Shown here: positions 17,098-25,633 of the stretch, piece by piece | Position numbering within the stretch: position 1 is the first letter of the stretch | Layout of the letters: the number at the start of each line of letters is the position of its first letter | Assembly (NCBI RefSeq): GCF_901411515.1 | Contig: NZ_CABDUX010000002.1 | Span: forward strand, 1,178,001-1,242,000 | From: Raoultibacter phocaeensis | GTDB taxonomy: Bacteria; Actinomycetota; Coriobacteriia; Coriobacteriales; Eggerthellaceae | DNA: 64,000 bases | Direction: 5' to 3' | Made by a program: the position numbers and the translations under genes | The notes under the pieces: generated by a model | The model's input: only the letters and a program-made list of their open reading frames with translations | What the model was told of the DNA's origin: nothing | Database searches by the model: none

Positions 17098-18069
17098 TTA
17101 CGGGCGGTACGCTACCCGCGCGAGGGGGCTCTCCCATACGGCGACCTCTTTGAGCGAGATGGGCGCCGGCAGCGTTTTCTCGAGTTCGTAGAAGATCACG
17201 CGCGCCAAGTGCTCTGCCGTTGGGTTGATCACGTCGAAAGGGGCGACTTCGTTGATCAAACGGTGGTCGAAGTTCTCGAGGATCGCATGGAGGTCGCGCT
17301 TGATGGTCTTGAAATCGTAGAGCATGCCCACTTCGTCGAGGTGCTGACCCGCAAGGGTCGCCTCGATGTCCCAGGTGTGCCCATGCAGGAAACGGCACGG
17401 GCCGTCGTAGCCGGGCAGCGCATGGGCGGAGTCGAAGTGATCCTTCACGGTCAGTTCGTAATGACCGCCTGCATGCTCGTAGGTTTCCCCGGAAAGCCGA
17501 CCGGGGCCGGTGTAGGCGGGGTTGTGTTCCATTGCTGATCCTTCCATCATAACGTGCTGCGACCCGGTCTGCTCGGGAAGATTTTCGCCACCTGCACGAG
17601 CCGGCGCTTCGAGATCGAACAAGCTTGCCGGTGCATCCTCCCACGGCACGAGGTAATCCCCCACCGGCCCTCGCGCATCCATGGTCTCGTTCGCAAGCGC
17701 ATCGGCGTTCTTGTTCTCGCTGCGGTACACATGCGCGATCCGAGCGCTTTCGAAGCGAGAGAACAACTCTTTCGCCCGCATGTGCAAAGGCTTCAGATCG
17801 TCGCTTTTCACCTTGTACTGTCCGAGCATCTGCTTGACCATGAGCTCGGAGTCGGCACGCACTTCGACGGAGGTGACGCCTGCGGCGAGTGCATTTTCGA
17901 GACCCCAGATGAGCGCAGAGTACTCGGCGACGTTGTTCGTCGCCTTCGGCAGGAACCATCCGCCCGAAACGATACGCTCGCCGTGCTCGTTTACAAGATC
18001 GAAGCCGAAACCCGCAACGCCCGGGTTGCCGCGGCTTCCCCCGTCGGTGTTAAGGTACGCTTTCTTCAC
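17098..18069 (-). CDS. Fusion of RNase HI and QueD-like 6-carboxytetrahydropterin synthase
   Basis: One 323-residue frame with two enzymes. Residues 1-130 are RNase HI (TDGGSRGNPG; acidic residues D9, E49, D73, D123), which cuts RNA in RNA-DNA hybrids. After a linker of about 70 residues, 200-323 are a PTPS/QueD domain with zinc ligands H216, H229 and H231 (SAHALPG, CRFLHGH), catalytic C225, D268-H269 and E313 (VWESP). QueD makes a precursor of queuosine and other 7-deazaguanines. The frame is continuous and both active sites look intact. No other queuosine gene is in the window. It overlaps the upstream stop by 4 bases. Confidence 0.9.
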   Translation of the reverse strand: MKKAYLNTDGGSRGNPGVAGFGFDLVNEHGERIVSGGWFLPKATNNVAEYSALIWGLENALAAGVTSVEVRADSELMVKQMLGQYKVKSDDLKPLHMRAKELFSRFESARIAHVYRSENKNADALANETMDARGPVGDYLVPWEDAPASLFDLEAPARAGGENLPEQTGSQHVMMEGSAMEHNPAYTGPGRLSGETYEHAGGHYELTVKDHFDSAHALPGYDGPCRFLHGHTWDIEATLAGQHLDEVGMLYDFKTIKRDLHAILENFDHRLINEVAPFDVINPTAEHLARVIFYELEKTLPAPISLKEVAVWESPLARVAYRP

Positions 18070-18788
18070 TCGTCCACCACCAACATACGCTTACAAGCCG
18101 GACACGTGCTCAGGGGAGCCTCGGCTACCACCTGCAGATACTTGCCCTCAGTAATGGCCGCGCGGCATACGCTGCACGATCCTCCCGTAAGGCGGGCAAG
18201 CGCGATGCCGCCCGATTTGCGCGCTGTCTTCTCGTAGGTTCCGAGAAGCTCGGGCGGGAGCGCTTCCGCAAGCTCGGCACGCTTCTTCTCGGCGGCGGCT
18301 ATGGAGGAGGTAAGCGCTCCCCCCTCCTCCTGAAACGAGGCCACGTGGGTGTTCTCTTGCGCGACGATTTTGTTGAGTGCGTCGGTTATCTGCGCTTGCA
18401 CTTCGTTGACCTGCGCAAGCTTCGCATGAGCCTCGGCAAGATCAGCCTCGAGCGCAACGCGGCGCTTCATGATGCCATTCAAATCCTTGCTGAGCGCTTC
18501 AACGCTGCGGTAATCGCCACGCGATTCGTCTATCTTGTCCTGCGTTTCGCTCTGGCGTGCGGCCAGACGCTCGTCTTCGTCCTTGATGCGCATGACGACG
18601 TGCTCCGCCTCGCTTCTCATGGCGGCAACCTTGGTCTGCTTGTCTTCGACCGCCTGTCGCTTCTTCCTGATTTCGAGTATCGCTGCGCGCTGCGGAAGCT
18701 CTGAGAGCTTCTTCTTCGCGCGTATCAACTCCATGTCGAGGTGCTGCATGGTAAGCAGCGTGGCAAGATCTTTGGTGTCCGCCTTCAT
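18066..18788 (-). CDS. Coiled-coil C4 zinc-ribbon protein
   Basis: A 240-residue protein of the family found next to Nif3 genes in actinobacteria. A long antiparallel coiled coil spans about 5-190 and a C-terminal zinc ribbon has CSVC and CPAC. Function is not established; nucleic-acid binding has been suggested for the family. It starts 9 bases after the Nif3 stop and overlaps the RNase HI-QueD start, so all three are coupled. Confidence 0.85.
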   Translation of the reverse strand: MKADTKDLATLLTMQHLDMELIRAKKKLSELPQRAAILEIRKKRQAVEDKQTKVAAMRSEAEHVVMRIKDEDERLAARQSETQDKIDESRGDYRSVEALSKDLNGIMKRRVALEADLAEAHAKLAQVNEVQAQITDALNKIVAQENTHVASFQEEGGALTSSIAAAEKKRAELAEALPPELLGTYEKTARKSGGIALARLTGGSCSVCRAAITEGKYLQVVAEAPLSTCPACKRMLVVDE

Positions 18789-18797
18789 GAACCTTCC

Positions 18798-19694
18798 TTA
18801 CATTCGGGTGGTTTCGGGGTGCATCCAATTCGAATTCTGATCGAGAACGGTCATCTTTTCCTTCGGAACGCCCGCAGCCTCGACAGCGGCCGCCAAAACA
18901 GCCACAAGCGGAAGCTCGCTCACGTCATGGCCTAAGTCTATCACCGCAAGGCCCGCTTGCGAGACGGAAAGCGCATCATGGTACTTAACTTCGCCCGCAA
19001 CGAGGCAATCAACATGCGCGGCAAGGCATGTTTCGGGAAGATCGCCCGCACTGCCGGTGCAGGTAACCACCGAAGAGACCGTACGCGAGAAATCGCCCCA
19101 CACGCGCGGCTGCCGGCCGAACACCGACGTACAACGAGCGGCAAGCTGCCCGAGCGTAAGCGGGGCGTCGGCCGCGCGGACCGCGCAGAGCTGACCGTAC
19201 CCTTTGCGCTTGCTCGATTCGAGCGGGCAGGCGATCCCCTTGAGCGTGAGGTTGAGCATACCCGGCAGGGCGCGTGCGGCATCTTGGCTCACATCGAGGG
19301 CCGTGTGAAACGACATGATCGCGACGCCGCGCTCGATCGCAGCCCATACCACCGCCCCATCGACGAGAGCACTCGATGCGGCGGGCTTAAAGGTACCCGG
19401 TGCTTCGAGGTAGGCGGGATGATGCGTGACAAGCACGTTCGCCCCCAAGTCGGCTGCTTCGCAGACCGCCTCGACCGTCGCGTCGAGCGCAAGCGCCACT
19501 CCTTCGACCGAACGGGTGGGGTCGCCCACCGCAAGGCCCGTCCTGTCCCATGCCTCCGCATCGGCTGCGGGGTATTTCTTGAGAAGCGCCTGCTCGAGCG
19601 TTCCGACGCTCATGGTGAACGCCTGCTTCGAAAGCGTGCCCGAAGCCCTCTGCGCCAAGCCGTTGTTTGCCTTTTCTTTTCGAGCTGAAGCCAT
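18798..19694 (-). CDS. Nif3-like dinuclear metal centre protein (YqfO family)
   Basis: A 298-residue Nif3/YqfO protein, sometimes annotated as GTP cyclohydrolase I type 2; biochemical role unsettled. Metal-binding motifs are visible: VTHHPAYL, FHTALDV and, near the C-terminus, AGEVKYHDAL. ATG 19694 has AGAGG five bases upstream; a second ATG 28 codons later (MSVGTLEQALLKKYP) matches the usual Nif3 start, so the first 28 residues may be an extension. Confidence 0.88.
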   Translation of the reverse strand: MASARKEKANNGLAQRASGTLSKQAFTMSVGTLEQALLKKYPAADAEAWDRTGLAVGDPTRSVEGVALALDATVEAVCEAADLGANVLVTHHPAYLEAPGTFKPAASSALVDGAVVWAAIERGVAIMSFHTALDVSQDAARALPGMLNLTLKGIACPLESSKRKGYGQLCAVRAADAPLTLGQLAARCTSVFGRQPRVWGDFSRTVSSVVTCTGSAGDLPETCLAAHVDCLVAGEVKYHDALSVSQAGLAVIDLGHDVSELPLVAVLAAAVEAAGVPKEKMTVLDQNSNWMHPETTRM

Positions 19695-19720
19695 AGCAAC
19701 CTCTTTTCTTCGACTGCCGT

Positions 19721-20530
19721 TTACTCGATTGTAATGCTTCTGCCGCCTCCGCCCCGTGTCGGTACCGTAACCTCGCGGTAACCAGCTTCGTTCATAACAC
19801 GATACCCTTCTTCGATTCCCCGCGCTACCAGACTCGGGTGATGGGCATCGGTTCCGACGGTACAGGGAACGCCTGCGCGGCAGAACTCGGCGAGCAGCTG
19901 GGGTGCCGGAAACATCTCCTTGCACGCGTAATGGGCACCCGATGTGTTGACCTCGACCATTCTGCCGCTTTCGGCAAGTGCCTCGGCCGCCTTGCGGTAC
20001 AAGGGCGCAGGATCGAACGAGGGGTAGATTCCGAATTTCTTCACGAGATCGGGATGCGACATGACGGTGAACGGCATGTCGGACAGCACGCATTCGCACC
20101 ACACCTCGAAGTAGCGCCGCCAGATGTGGTCGGCACCGACTTCCTCCCAGTGGCCGCGCTCGGCCGGGTTGTCGAACGCCCATGCATCCACGAAATGGAC
20201 CGATCCCAAAACGACATCGAAGCGGTCGAATTCGTCCGCCCCGAAGATGCGGTCCTCGTCGTCTCCGAGCCAGTCGAGCTCGCAGCCGAGGAGGACCTCG
20301 ACGCCGCGAACCCGCTCGCGCTCCGCTTCCACAGTCGCCACGTACTCCTCGAGGCGATTCGCCGGCATGGCAAGGTAGGCGTCAGGATCGAACGCGCTCG
20401 AAAGCGGGTAGTGCTCGGTCACGGCGAGCGTTGCGATGTTCGCCGCGCAAGCGGCGTCGACAAGCTCGCGCACAGTCCCTTCGCCGTGGCCCGTGAACCC
20501 GGTATGGGTATGGGCGGTGATCAGCTCCAT
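19721..20530 (-). CDS. PHP-domain histidinol-phosphatase, HisJ-like
   Basis: A 269-residue PHP phosphoesterase with the complete metal-site set: AHTHTGFTGHGEG near the start, TEHYP, GCELDW, GSVHFVD, MSHPDL and GTDAHHP. The layout fits the HisJ/HisK type that dephosphorylates histidinol phosphate; no other his genes are nearby, so a related phosphatase is possible. It overlaps the cysteine desulfurase stop by 10 bases. Confidence 0.8.
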   Translation of the reverse strand: MELITAHTHTGFTGHGEGTVRELVDAACAANIATLAVTEHYPLSSAFDPDAYLAMPANRLEEYVATVEAERERVRGVEVLLGCELDWLGDDEDRIFGADEFDRFDVVLGSVHFVDAWAFDNPAERGHWEEVGADHIWRRYFEVWCECVLSDMPFTVMSHPDLVKKFGIYPSFDPAPLYRKAAEALAESGRMVEVNTSGAHYACKEMFPAPQLLAEFCRAGVPCTVGTDAHHPSLVARGIEEGYRVMNEAGYREVTVPTRGGGGRSITIE

Positions 20531-21726
20531 GAGAAGGCTTCCTCCGTGCTTTCCTTAAATGCGGCCAAAAACGTTTCTACGTCTTCGGGAACGGTCGAGC
20601 GGCCGAGCGAGATGCGCAGCGACCCGAGCGCCCGATCGCTTGCTATGCCGAGCGCTTTGAGCACATGGCTCGGATCGAGCGAATGGGACGAGCAGGCCGA
20701 TCCGCCCGATACCGCGATGCCTTTTCTGTCGAGGCGCAAGATGAGCGTCTCGCTTTCGAACCCGTCGACGCAGACGTTCACCACGTGCGGTGCGAAATCC
20801 CTGCTGCCCGGTTCCACTTCGACGCTCGGGTACACGCGCTCGTATGCGCCGAGCCGCTCGTAGAGGTGGTCGCGCATGCCGCGAAGCCGCGCCGCCTCGT
20901 CTTCTTGGGCAGCGCAGGCCGCCTTGCAGGCCGCCGCGAAACCGACCGCGCCGCAGACGTTCTGGGTGCCGCTTCTGCGCCCGGACTCCTGCCCGCCGCC
21001 CACGATGAGCGGATCGAAAGGCGTGCCGGTGCGCAGGTAGAGCACCCCCGAGCCCTTCGGGCCGCCGACCTTGTGCCCTGAAAACGAAGCCGCGTCGACA
21101 CCGAGTTCGCCTACGTCGACGTACTCCTTGCCGAGCGCCTGGACGGCGTCGGTATGGAAAAAGGCGTCCGCACCGTGAGCTAGCGCCGCCAACTCGGAAA
21201 CGGGCTGAACCGATCCTATCTCGTTGTTCACCATATGGATCGAGACGAGCACCGTGTTTTCGCGAAGTGCGGCCTCGAGCGCGCGCGCCTCGACGAATCC
21301 TTGCCTATCGGGCGCAAGTACGGTTACCTCGCAACCGCACCTTTCGAGCACGCGCACCGCTGCAAGCACCGCATCGTGCTCGATCGAGGAGGTGATCACG
21401 TGGGGCTTGAAGTCTTTCGCACCCTTTTGCCGCTTGCGCGCTGCACAGGCGGAAACGATGCCGAACAGCGCCGCGTTATCGGCCTCGGTCGCCCCCGACG
21501 TGAACACGATCTCATCGGGGCGCTTAGCGCCGAGGTCGGCCATGACCGAACCGCGCGCTTCCTCGAGCGCGGAAAACGCCGCCCTGCCGATTCGATGCAG
21601 GGAATTTGCATTGCCGCCGAGTTCGAGGTTTTCGATCCCGGCAACCTGGAAGGGCTTCATGGCGCAGGCGGCCTCCGCGCACAAAGGAGCGGTTGCCGCC
21701 CAATCGAGATACACGAGCCTATCCAC
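20521..21726 (-). CDS. Cysteine desulfurase, NifS/IscS type
   Basis: PLP enzyme that supplies sulfur for iron-sulfur clusters and thio-modified tRNA. The 401-residue protein starts VDRLVYLDWAATAPL (GTG at 21726, GGAGG six bases upstream). It has TSGATEADNAA, the PLP-lysine motif SGHKVGGPKGSGVL and the cysteine loop SGGSACSSHS. It overlaps rpe by 8 bases. No IscU is next to it. Confidence 0.92.
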   Translation of the reverse strand: MDRLVYLDWAATAPLCAEAACAMKPFQVAGIENLELGGNANSLHRIGRAAFSALEEARGSVMADLGAKRPDEIVFTSGATEADNAALFGIVSACAARKRQKGAKDFKPHVITSSIEHDAVLAAVRVLERCGCEVTVLAPDRQGFVEARALEAALRENTVLVSIHMVNNEIGSVQPVSELAALAHGADAFFHTDAVQALGKEYVDVGELGVDAASFSGHKVGGPKGSGVLYLRTGTPFDPLIVGGGQESGRRSGTQNVCGAVGFAAACKAACAAQEDEAARLRGMRDHLYERLGAYERVYPSVEVEPGSRDFAPHVVNVCVDGFESETLILRLDRKGIAVSGGSACSSHSLDPSHVLKALGIASDRALGSLRISLGRSTVPEDVETFLAAFKESTEEAFSWS

Positions 21727-22459
21727 GCGATGCCTCCGTTTCCCCTCCCGCGCGATTAAGCGCTTCGTCCTGCGCTTTCGTCGCGATGCGTGCGATTTCG
21801 GCGATAGCTGCCGCCGGATCGGGCGCGCCGAACACCGCGTTTCCGGCCACGAGCACATCGGCCCCGCAGGCGGCAACGAGGCCCGCCGTGGCCGCCCCCA
21901 TGCCGCCGTCGACCTCGATGAGCGGCCGCGATCCCGCCTTTTCGGCAAGTGCTGCCACCTCGGCAACCCTCTCGTCGCTTCCCTCGATATAGGACTGCCC
22001 CGAAAAACCGGGGTACACGCTCATCACGAGCACCATGTCCACACCTTCGATGTACGGTGCAAGGCTTGAAACGGGCGTATCCGGCTTGATGCTGAGCGCA
22101 GCTTTCGCGCCTGCGCCGCGAATCGTCGCAAGCGCCTGCTCGACCTCGCCTGCACCCTCGTCGAGCGCCTCGAGGTGCAGGGTGAGGATATCGGCGCCCG
22201 CATCGATGAACCACGGCAGCTGCTCGAGCGGATTCGATATCATGAGATGCACGTCGAGGGGAATCCGGGCTATCTTCTTAAGCTGTTTGACGAAAGGAAC
22301 CCCGAGCGTCAAGTTGGGAACGAAGTGACCGTCCATAACGTCGACGTGCACGTATCCCGCGCCGCCTTGCTCTATCATGCGGATATCGGATCCCATGTTC
22401 ATGAAGTCTGCCGACAGTATCGAAGGCGCTATCTGTACTGGTTCAAACATGCAAGGCAT
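21719..22459 (-). CDS. rpe: Ribulose-phosphate 3-epimerase
   Basis: Interconverts ribulose-5-phosphate and xylulose-5-phosphate. The 246-residue TIM barrel shows IAPSILSADF, HVDVMDGHFVPN, DVHLMI, VMSVYPGFSGQ and EVDGGM. Two starts compete: ATG 22459 (AGAGG six bases upstream) and ATG 22450, which gives MFEPVQIAPS. First gene of a leftward six-gene run, with ogt diverging on the other side. Confidence 0.95.
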   Translation of the reverse strand: MPCMFEPVQIAPSILSADFMNMGSDIRMIEQGGAGYVHVDVMDGHFVPNLTLGVPFVKQLKKIARIPLDVHLMISNPLEQLPWFIDAGADILTLHLEALDEGAGEVEQALATIRGAGAKAALSIKPDTPVSSLAPYIEGVDMVLVMSVYPGFSGQSYIEGSDERVAEVAALAEKAGSRPLIEVDGGMGAATAGLVAACGADVLVAGNAVFGAPDPAAAIAEIARIATKAQDEALNRAGGETEASRG

Positions 22460-22630
22460 TCCTTTCCTCTCGGATAAGCCGATTGTAGCGCAAGCGCCGC
22501 CGCGCTCCTGCTGATTCGATCCTTTTGAGAAAAAGCACACGTCGGCGTGCAGAACCGTCACCGGTTCGTCACGCACACGCCGCAGTCCTGCACTATAATC
22601 ACCGTATCGTTTCCGAAAAGAAAGCATACC

Positions 22631-23167
22631 ATGGCTGCCGCTCATCCGACGTTCTTCACGTACGCAACTCCGGTCGGGCACCTCACCATCGCTTCGGATG
22701 GCACCTCGATCACCGAGCTCGCCTTCGGCGTACGCGAGCTTTCGGGGGAAAAGAAGCCAAGCGAACTCACGAACCGCGCCGCTAACCAACTCCAGGAATA
22801 CTTCGCAGGCAAGCGAACCGTGTTCGACCTTCCCCTCGATCCGCACGGTACACCGTTTCAGAAACGGGTATGGACAACGCTCCTTTCCATTCCCTACGGG
22901 CAAACGCAAACCTACGGAGATGTCGCGCAAGCCCTCGGCGATCCGAACGCCGTGCGTGCAGTCGGCGCCGCGAACAACCGAAACCCTCTTCCGATCCTCA
23001 TCCCCTGCCACCGTGTCGTCGCAGCGAATGGCAACCTGGGAGGCTGGGGCGGCGATCCGAAGGCGAAGGCGTTTTTGCTCGACCTCGAACGAAAGCACGC
23101 AGACAGCCGCCCGACCGAGCACCGAGCGGCAGACGATCTCGACAGTTCCGATGGAAAGGCATCATGA
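22631..23167 (+). CDS. ogt: Methylated-DNA-[protein]-cysteine S-methyltransferase
   Basis: Suicide DNA repair protein that takes O6-alkyl groups from guanine onto its active cysteine. The 178-residue protein has the signature PCHRV and the helix-turn-helix GTPFQKRVWTTLLSIPYG. ATG 22631 follows a -10 box TATAAT at 22594-22599, and a gaaccg/cggttc inverted repeat lies near 22551-22566. Its stop overlaps the next start (ATGA). Confidence 0.93.
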   Translation: MAAAHPTFFTYATPVGHLTIASDGTSITELAFGVRELSGEKKPSELTNRAANQLQEYFAGKRTVFDLPLDPHGTPFQKRVWTTLLSIPYGQTQTYGDVAQALGDPNAVRAVGAANNRNPLPILIPCHRVVAANGNLGGWGGDPKAKAFLLDLERKHADSRPTEHRAADDLDSSDGKAS

Positions 23168-25179
23168 GCGTTTATACGAACAACATCATCACCGCGGCGA
23201 TTGCGTTTCCCTTCATCGCATTCGTCATCACCGTCCCGTACATGATCTACCAGTACCGCAAGTTCGGCTCGATACCGTGGCTGAGAACGCTCATCGTGTA
23301 CTCTTTTGTTTTCTACCTCATGTGCGCATATTTCCTCGTCATTCTACCTTTGCCCGAAGACCGCACGGCAACGGTCGCCTATGCGGCGACGCCCCAGCTC
23401 ATGCCCTTCAACTTCGTGAGGGAGTTCCTTGCGGAAACCACGTTTTCACTTTCCGATCCGTCCACTTGGCTCAAGACGCTGCGCGATCCGTACGTCTACG
23501 AAGCGGCGTTCAACGTGCTTTTGCTCGTGCCGCTCGGCATGTACCTGCGCTATTATTTCAGACGCACATGGTGGCAGACGCTCATCATCGGGTTTCTCAC
23601 GACGCTCTTCTTCGAAGTCTCGCAGCTTACCGGCCTCTTCGGCGCATACGCCCACCCGTACCGGCTTTTCGACGTGGACGACCTTCTGCTCAACACGCTC
23701 GGGGCAATGGTGGGCTTCTGGATCGTCGGTCCCGCCATGCGGCTTCTGCCCGACATACGCATCGTAAACGAGGAGGCGCGCGAGGCAGGGCTGCGCGCAA
23801 GCGTGACGAAACGGGCGCTCTCGTTTGCAATCGACCTGTTCATCGCCCAAACCGCCGCATCGCTTGTCTTGGGCGGCCTCGACGGTGCAGGGCTGCGCGA
23901 GCTTGCGGCTTCGCAGGACGTTTCGTGGGGGGTTCTGAGCACGGCCGTCGAGCTCGCGTTTTACCTCGTCTGCTTCGTACTCGTTCCGATACTTACGAAA
24001 GGCCAGACGCTCGGCCAAAAGCTGCTTCGCTTGCGCATCGTGCGGCCCGACGCAAGTCAGGCCCGGTGGTATCAGTACCTCGCCCGCTACGGGCTTTTGT
24101 ACGCATTCGTGCTGCTGCCGGTGGTTGCGCTCGGCGCCATTGTATCGATCGACCCTGCGCAATCCCCGGAATTCGGCGTTCTCGCTTCATTCGTCGCCGA
24201 ACATCGCACCGGGTTCGCCGTCGCATGGACCGTCGTCATGGCCGTATGGGCGGCTTCGCTCGTCGTGCGCGCCATCCGCTCCGCCGTGAAGAAGCGGCCG
24301 TTCGTCATGCTCAACGGCGTGCTGAGCGCCACCCGCGTCATGACCGTCGAAGCTGCCGACGAAGAGCGTGCGCGCAGAAGCCCACTTGCCGTTGCCGAGG
24401 TCGTAGCGCTTGAGCAGATGCTCGCCGAAGACGGAACTTCGCTTGCCGAGCTGATGGAACGCGCTGGCACCGCCGTCGCCGACGAGGTGCGCGCCTGGGT
24501 TCCCGATCCTTCGCGCATCGTCGTGTTCGCCGGATCGGGCAACAACGGCGGAGACGGATGGGTTGCAGCGCGTGCGCTCGCCGAGAAGGGCTACCCGGTA
24601 ACCCTCGTTACGCCCGATATCGCCGAGCGCATCAAAGCGGAGCCTGCGCACTCAACGGCCATGGCGGTGTTCGCCGCTGCAAACGAGCAGAACCTTTCCT
24701 TGAGCGTCCTTGTCGCACCCGACGCCGATACCGTCGCCGATGCGCTCGATGTTGCATCAGCCGTTGTCGATGCGATGCTTGGAACGGGTTTTTCAGGGGA
24801 AGAGGTACGAGAGCCCTATGCCGGTTGGATTCGAGTGGCGAACAAGCGCCGCTTCGAGGGAGCGCGCCACAAAGGACGCGGATTCCATCGCAAACGCCGC
24901 TTCGAGCGGGGCGATCACGACCGCGACCGCAAGAAGCTTCCCAAGAAAGCAAAAGACGCCCCGTTTGCCGTGGCGGTCGACGTACCGAGCGGCCTGTCGG
25001 CCCAAACGGGTTCCATCGGCCGCCCGACGTTTGCGGCCGATACCACCGTAACGATGCTCGCCTACAAGCCCGGTCTCGTTAAGCCACAGGCCGCACGTTT
25101 CACCGGAACCGTCGAGCTCGCCGCCCTCGCAGACACCGCACTGTATCGCGAACGGCTCCAGGCGCAAAGCGAAGCGTAG
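23164..25179 (+). CDS. VanZ-RDD-NAD(P)HX epimerase fusion protein
   Basis: One uninterrupted 671-residue frame in three parts. Residues 1-195 are a VanZ-like membrane domain (ILPLPEDR, FNFVREF, NVLLLVPLGMYL, FEVSQLTGLFGAY). Residues about 205-385 form an RDD-type four-helix membrane domain (RALSFAIDLFIA, TKGQTLGQKLLRLRIV). From about 405 comes a YjeF_N NAD(P)HX epimerase fold: FAGSGNNGGDGW, VDAMLGTGFSGE and VAVDVPSGLSAQTG. About 40 very basic residues (RRFEGARHKGRGFHRKRRF and following) are inserted before the VDVPSG motif, where the enzyme normally has a short loop. The start overlaps ogt by 4 bases. Function of the fusion unknown. Confidence 0.85.
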   Translation: MSVYTNNIITAAIAFPFIAFVITVPYMIYQYRKFGSIPWLRTLIVYSFVFYLMCAYFLVILPLPEDRTATVAYAATPQLMPFNFVREFLAETTFSLSDPSTWLKTLRDPYVYEAAFNVLLLVPLGMYLRYYFRRTWWQTLIIGFLTTLFFEVSQLTGLFGAYAHPYRLFDVDDLLLNTLGAMVGFWIVGPAMRLLPDIRIVNEEAREAGLRASVTKRALSFAIDLFIAQTAASLVLGGLDGAGLRELAASQDVSWGVLSTAVELAFYLVCFVLVPILTKGQTLGQKLLRLRIVRPDASQARWYQYLARYGLLYAFVLLPVVALGAIVSIDPAQSPEFGVLASFVAEHRTGFAVAWTVVMAVWAASLVVRAIRSAVKKRPFVMLNGVLSATRVMTVEAADEERARRSPLAVAEVVALEQMLAEDGTSLAELMERAGTAVADEVRAWVPDPSRIVVFAGSGNNGGDGWVAARALAEKGYPVTLVTPDIAERIKAEPAHSTAMAVFAAANEQNLSLSVLVAPDADTVADALDVASAVVDAMLGTGFSGEEVREPYAGWIRVANKRRFEGARHKGRGFHRKRRFERGDHDRDRKKLPKKAKDAPFAVAVDVPSGLSAQTGSIGRPTFAADTTVTMLAYKPGLVKPQAARFTGTVELAALADTALYRERLQAQSEA

Positions 25180-25249
25180 AGCACCCGAAGGCAACGGCAG
25201 CGTGTACGGCCGAAGGGCGGGAGCTGAGTACGAAGGGAACTCAGGCACG

Positions 25250-25396
25250 CAAGCCAGAGCACGTAGAGCGATCCGAAGTTCGCCTGCCATTGCTCGGGGA
25301 TCGATACCCATGTTTGCCCGCCAGGGCACGTGGGTTGATATTTGATGACCGATGATCGCCCGCCAGAGCTCGTAGGCCGATGTTCGATGATCGATA
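25250..25396. repeat. Degenerate tandem repeats
   Basis: Two clear copies of a 42-bp unit begin GCCCGCCAG at 25316 and 25358, with a weaker copy from about 25250 (GCCAGAGCACGTAGAG). Units contain varied GATCGAT and GATGATC strings. The 25,180-25,633 gap has no other gene-like content; a hairpin gtcgttgcg/cgcaacgac lies at 25596-25615. Confidence 0.6.
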
Positions 25397-25537
25397 GGTA
25401 CTGTACACCCTACGTCGTTTTGCGACGATTATCGTCCAAAGCGTACGTACAAAAAATATGCGAACAGGGAAAACGTTCGCACTCCCGAAGGAGCGCTGCT
25501 GTTTTTTATCACATAACAACGTAGGGTGTACAGTACC
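25397..25537. mobile_element. MITE-like element with 23-bp terminal inverted repeats
   Basis: A 141-bp stretch bounded by GGTACTGTACACCCTACG... at 25397-25419 and its reverse complement at 25515-25537, with one mismatch in 23. The interior is poorer in GC than the surroundings and has no reading frame. No convincing target duplication is visible. It could be a non-autonomous transposon or a large regulatory stem. Confidence 0.6.
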
Positions 25538-25633
25538 AATTGCGTACGCCTCATTGGGTACATCTTCGCCTCATCGGATACGCAGTAGCGCCCAGGCGTC
25601 GTTGCGAGCGCAACGACAACCGCTCGGTAAGCG

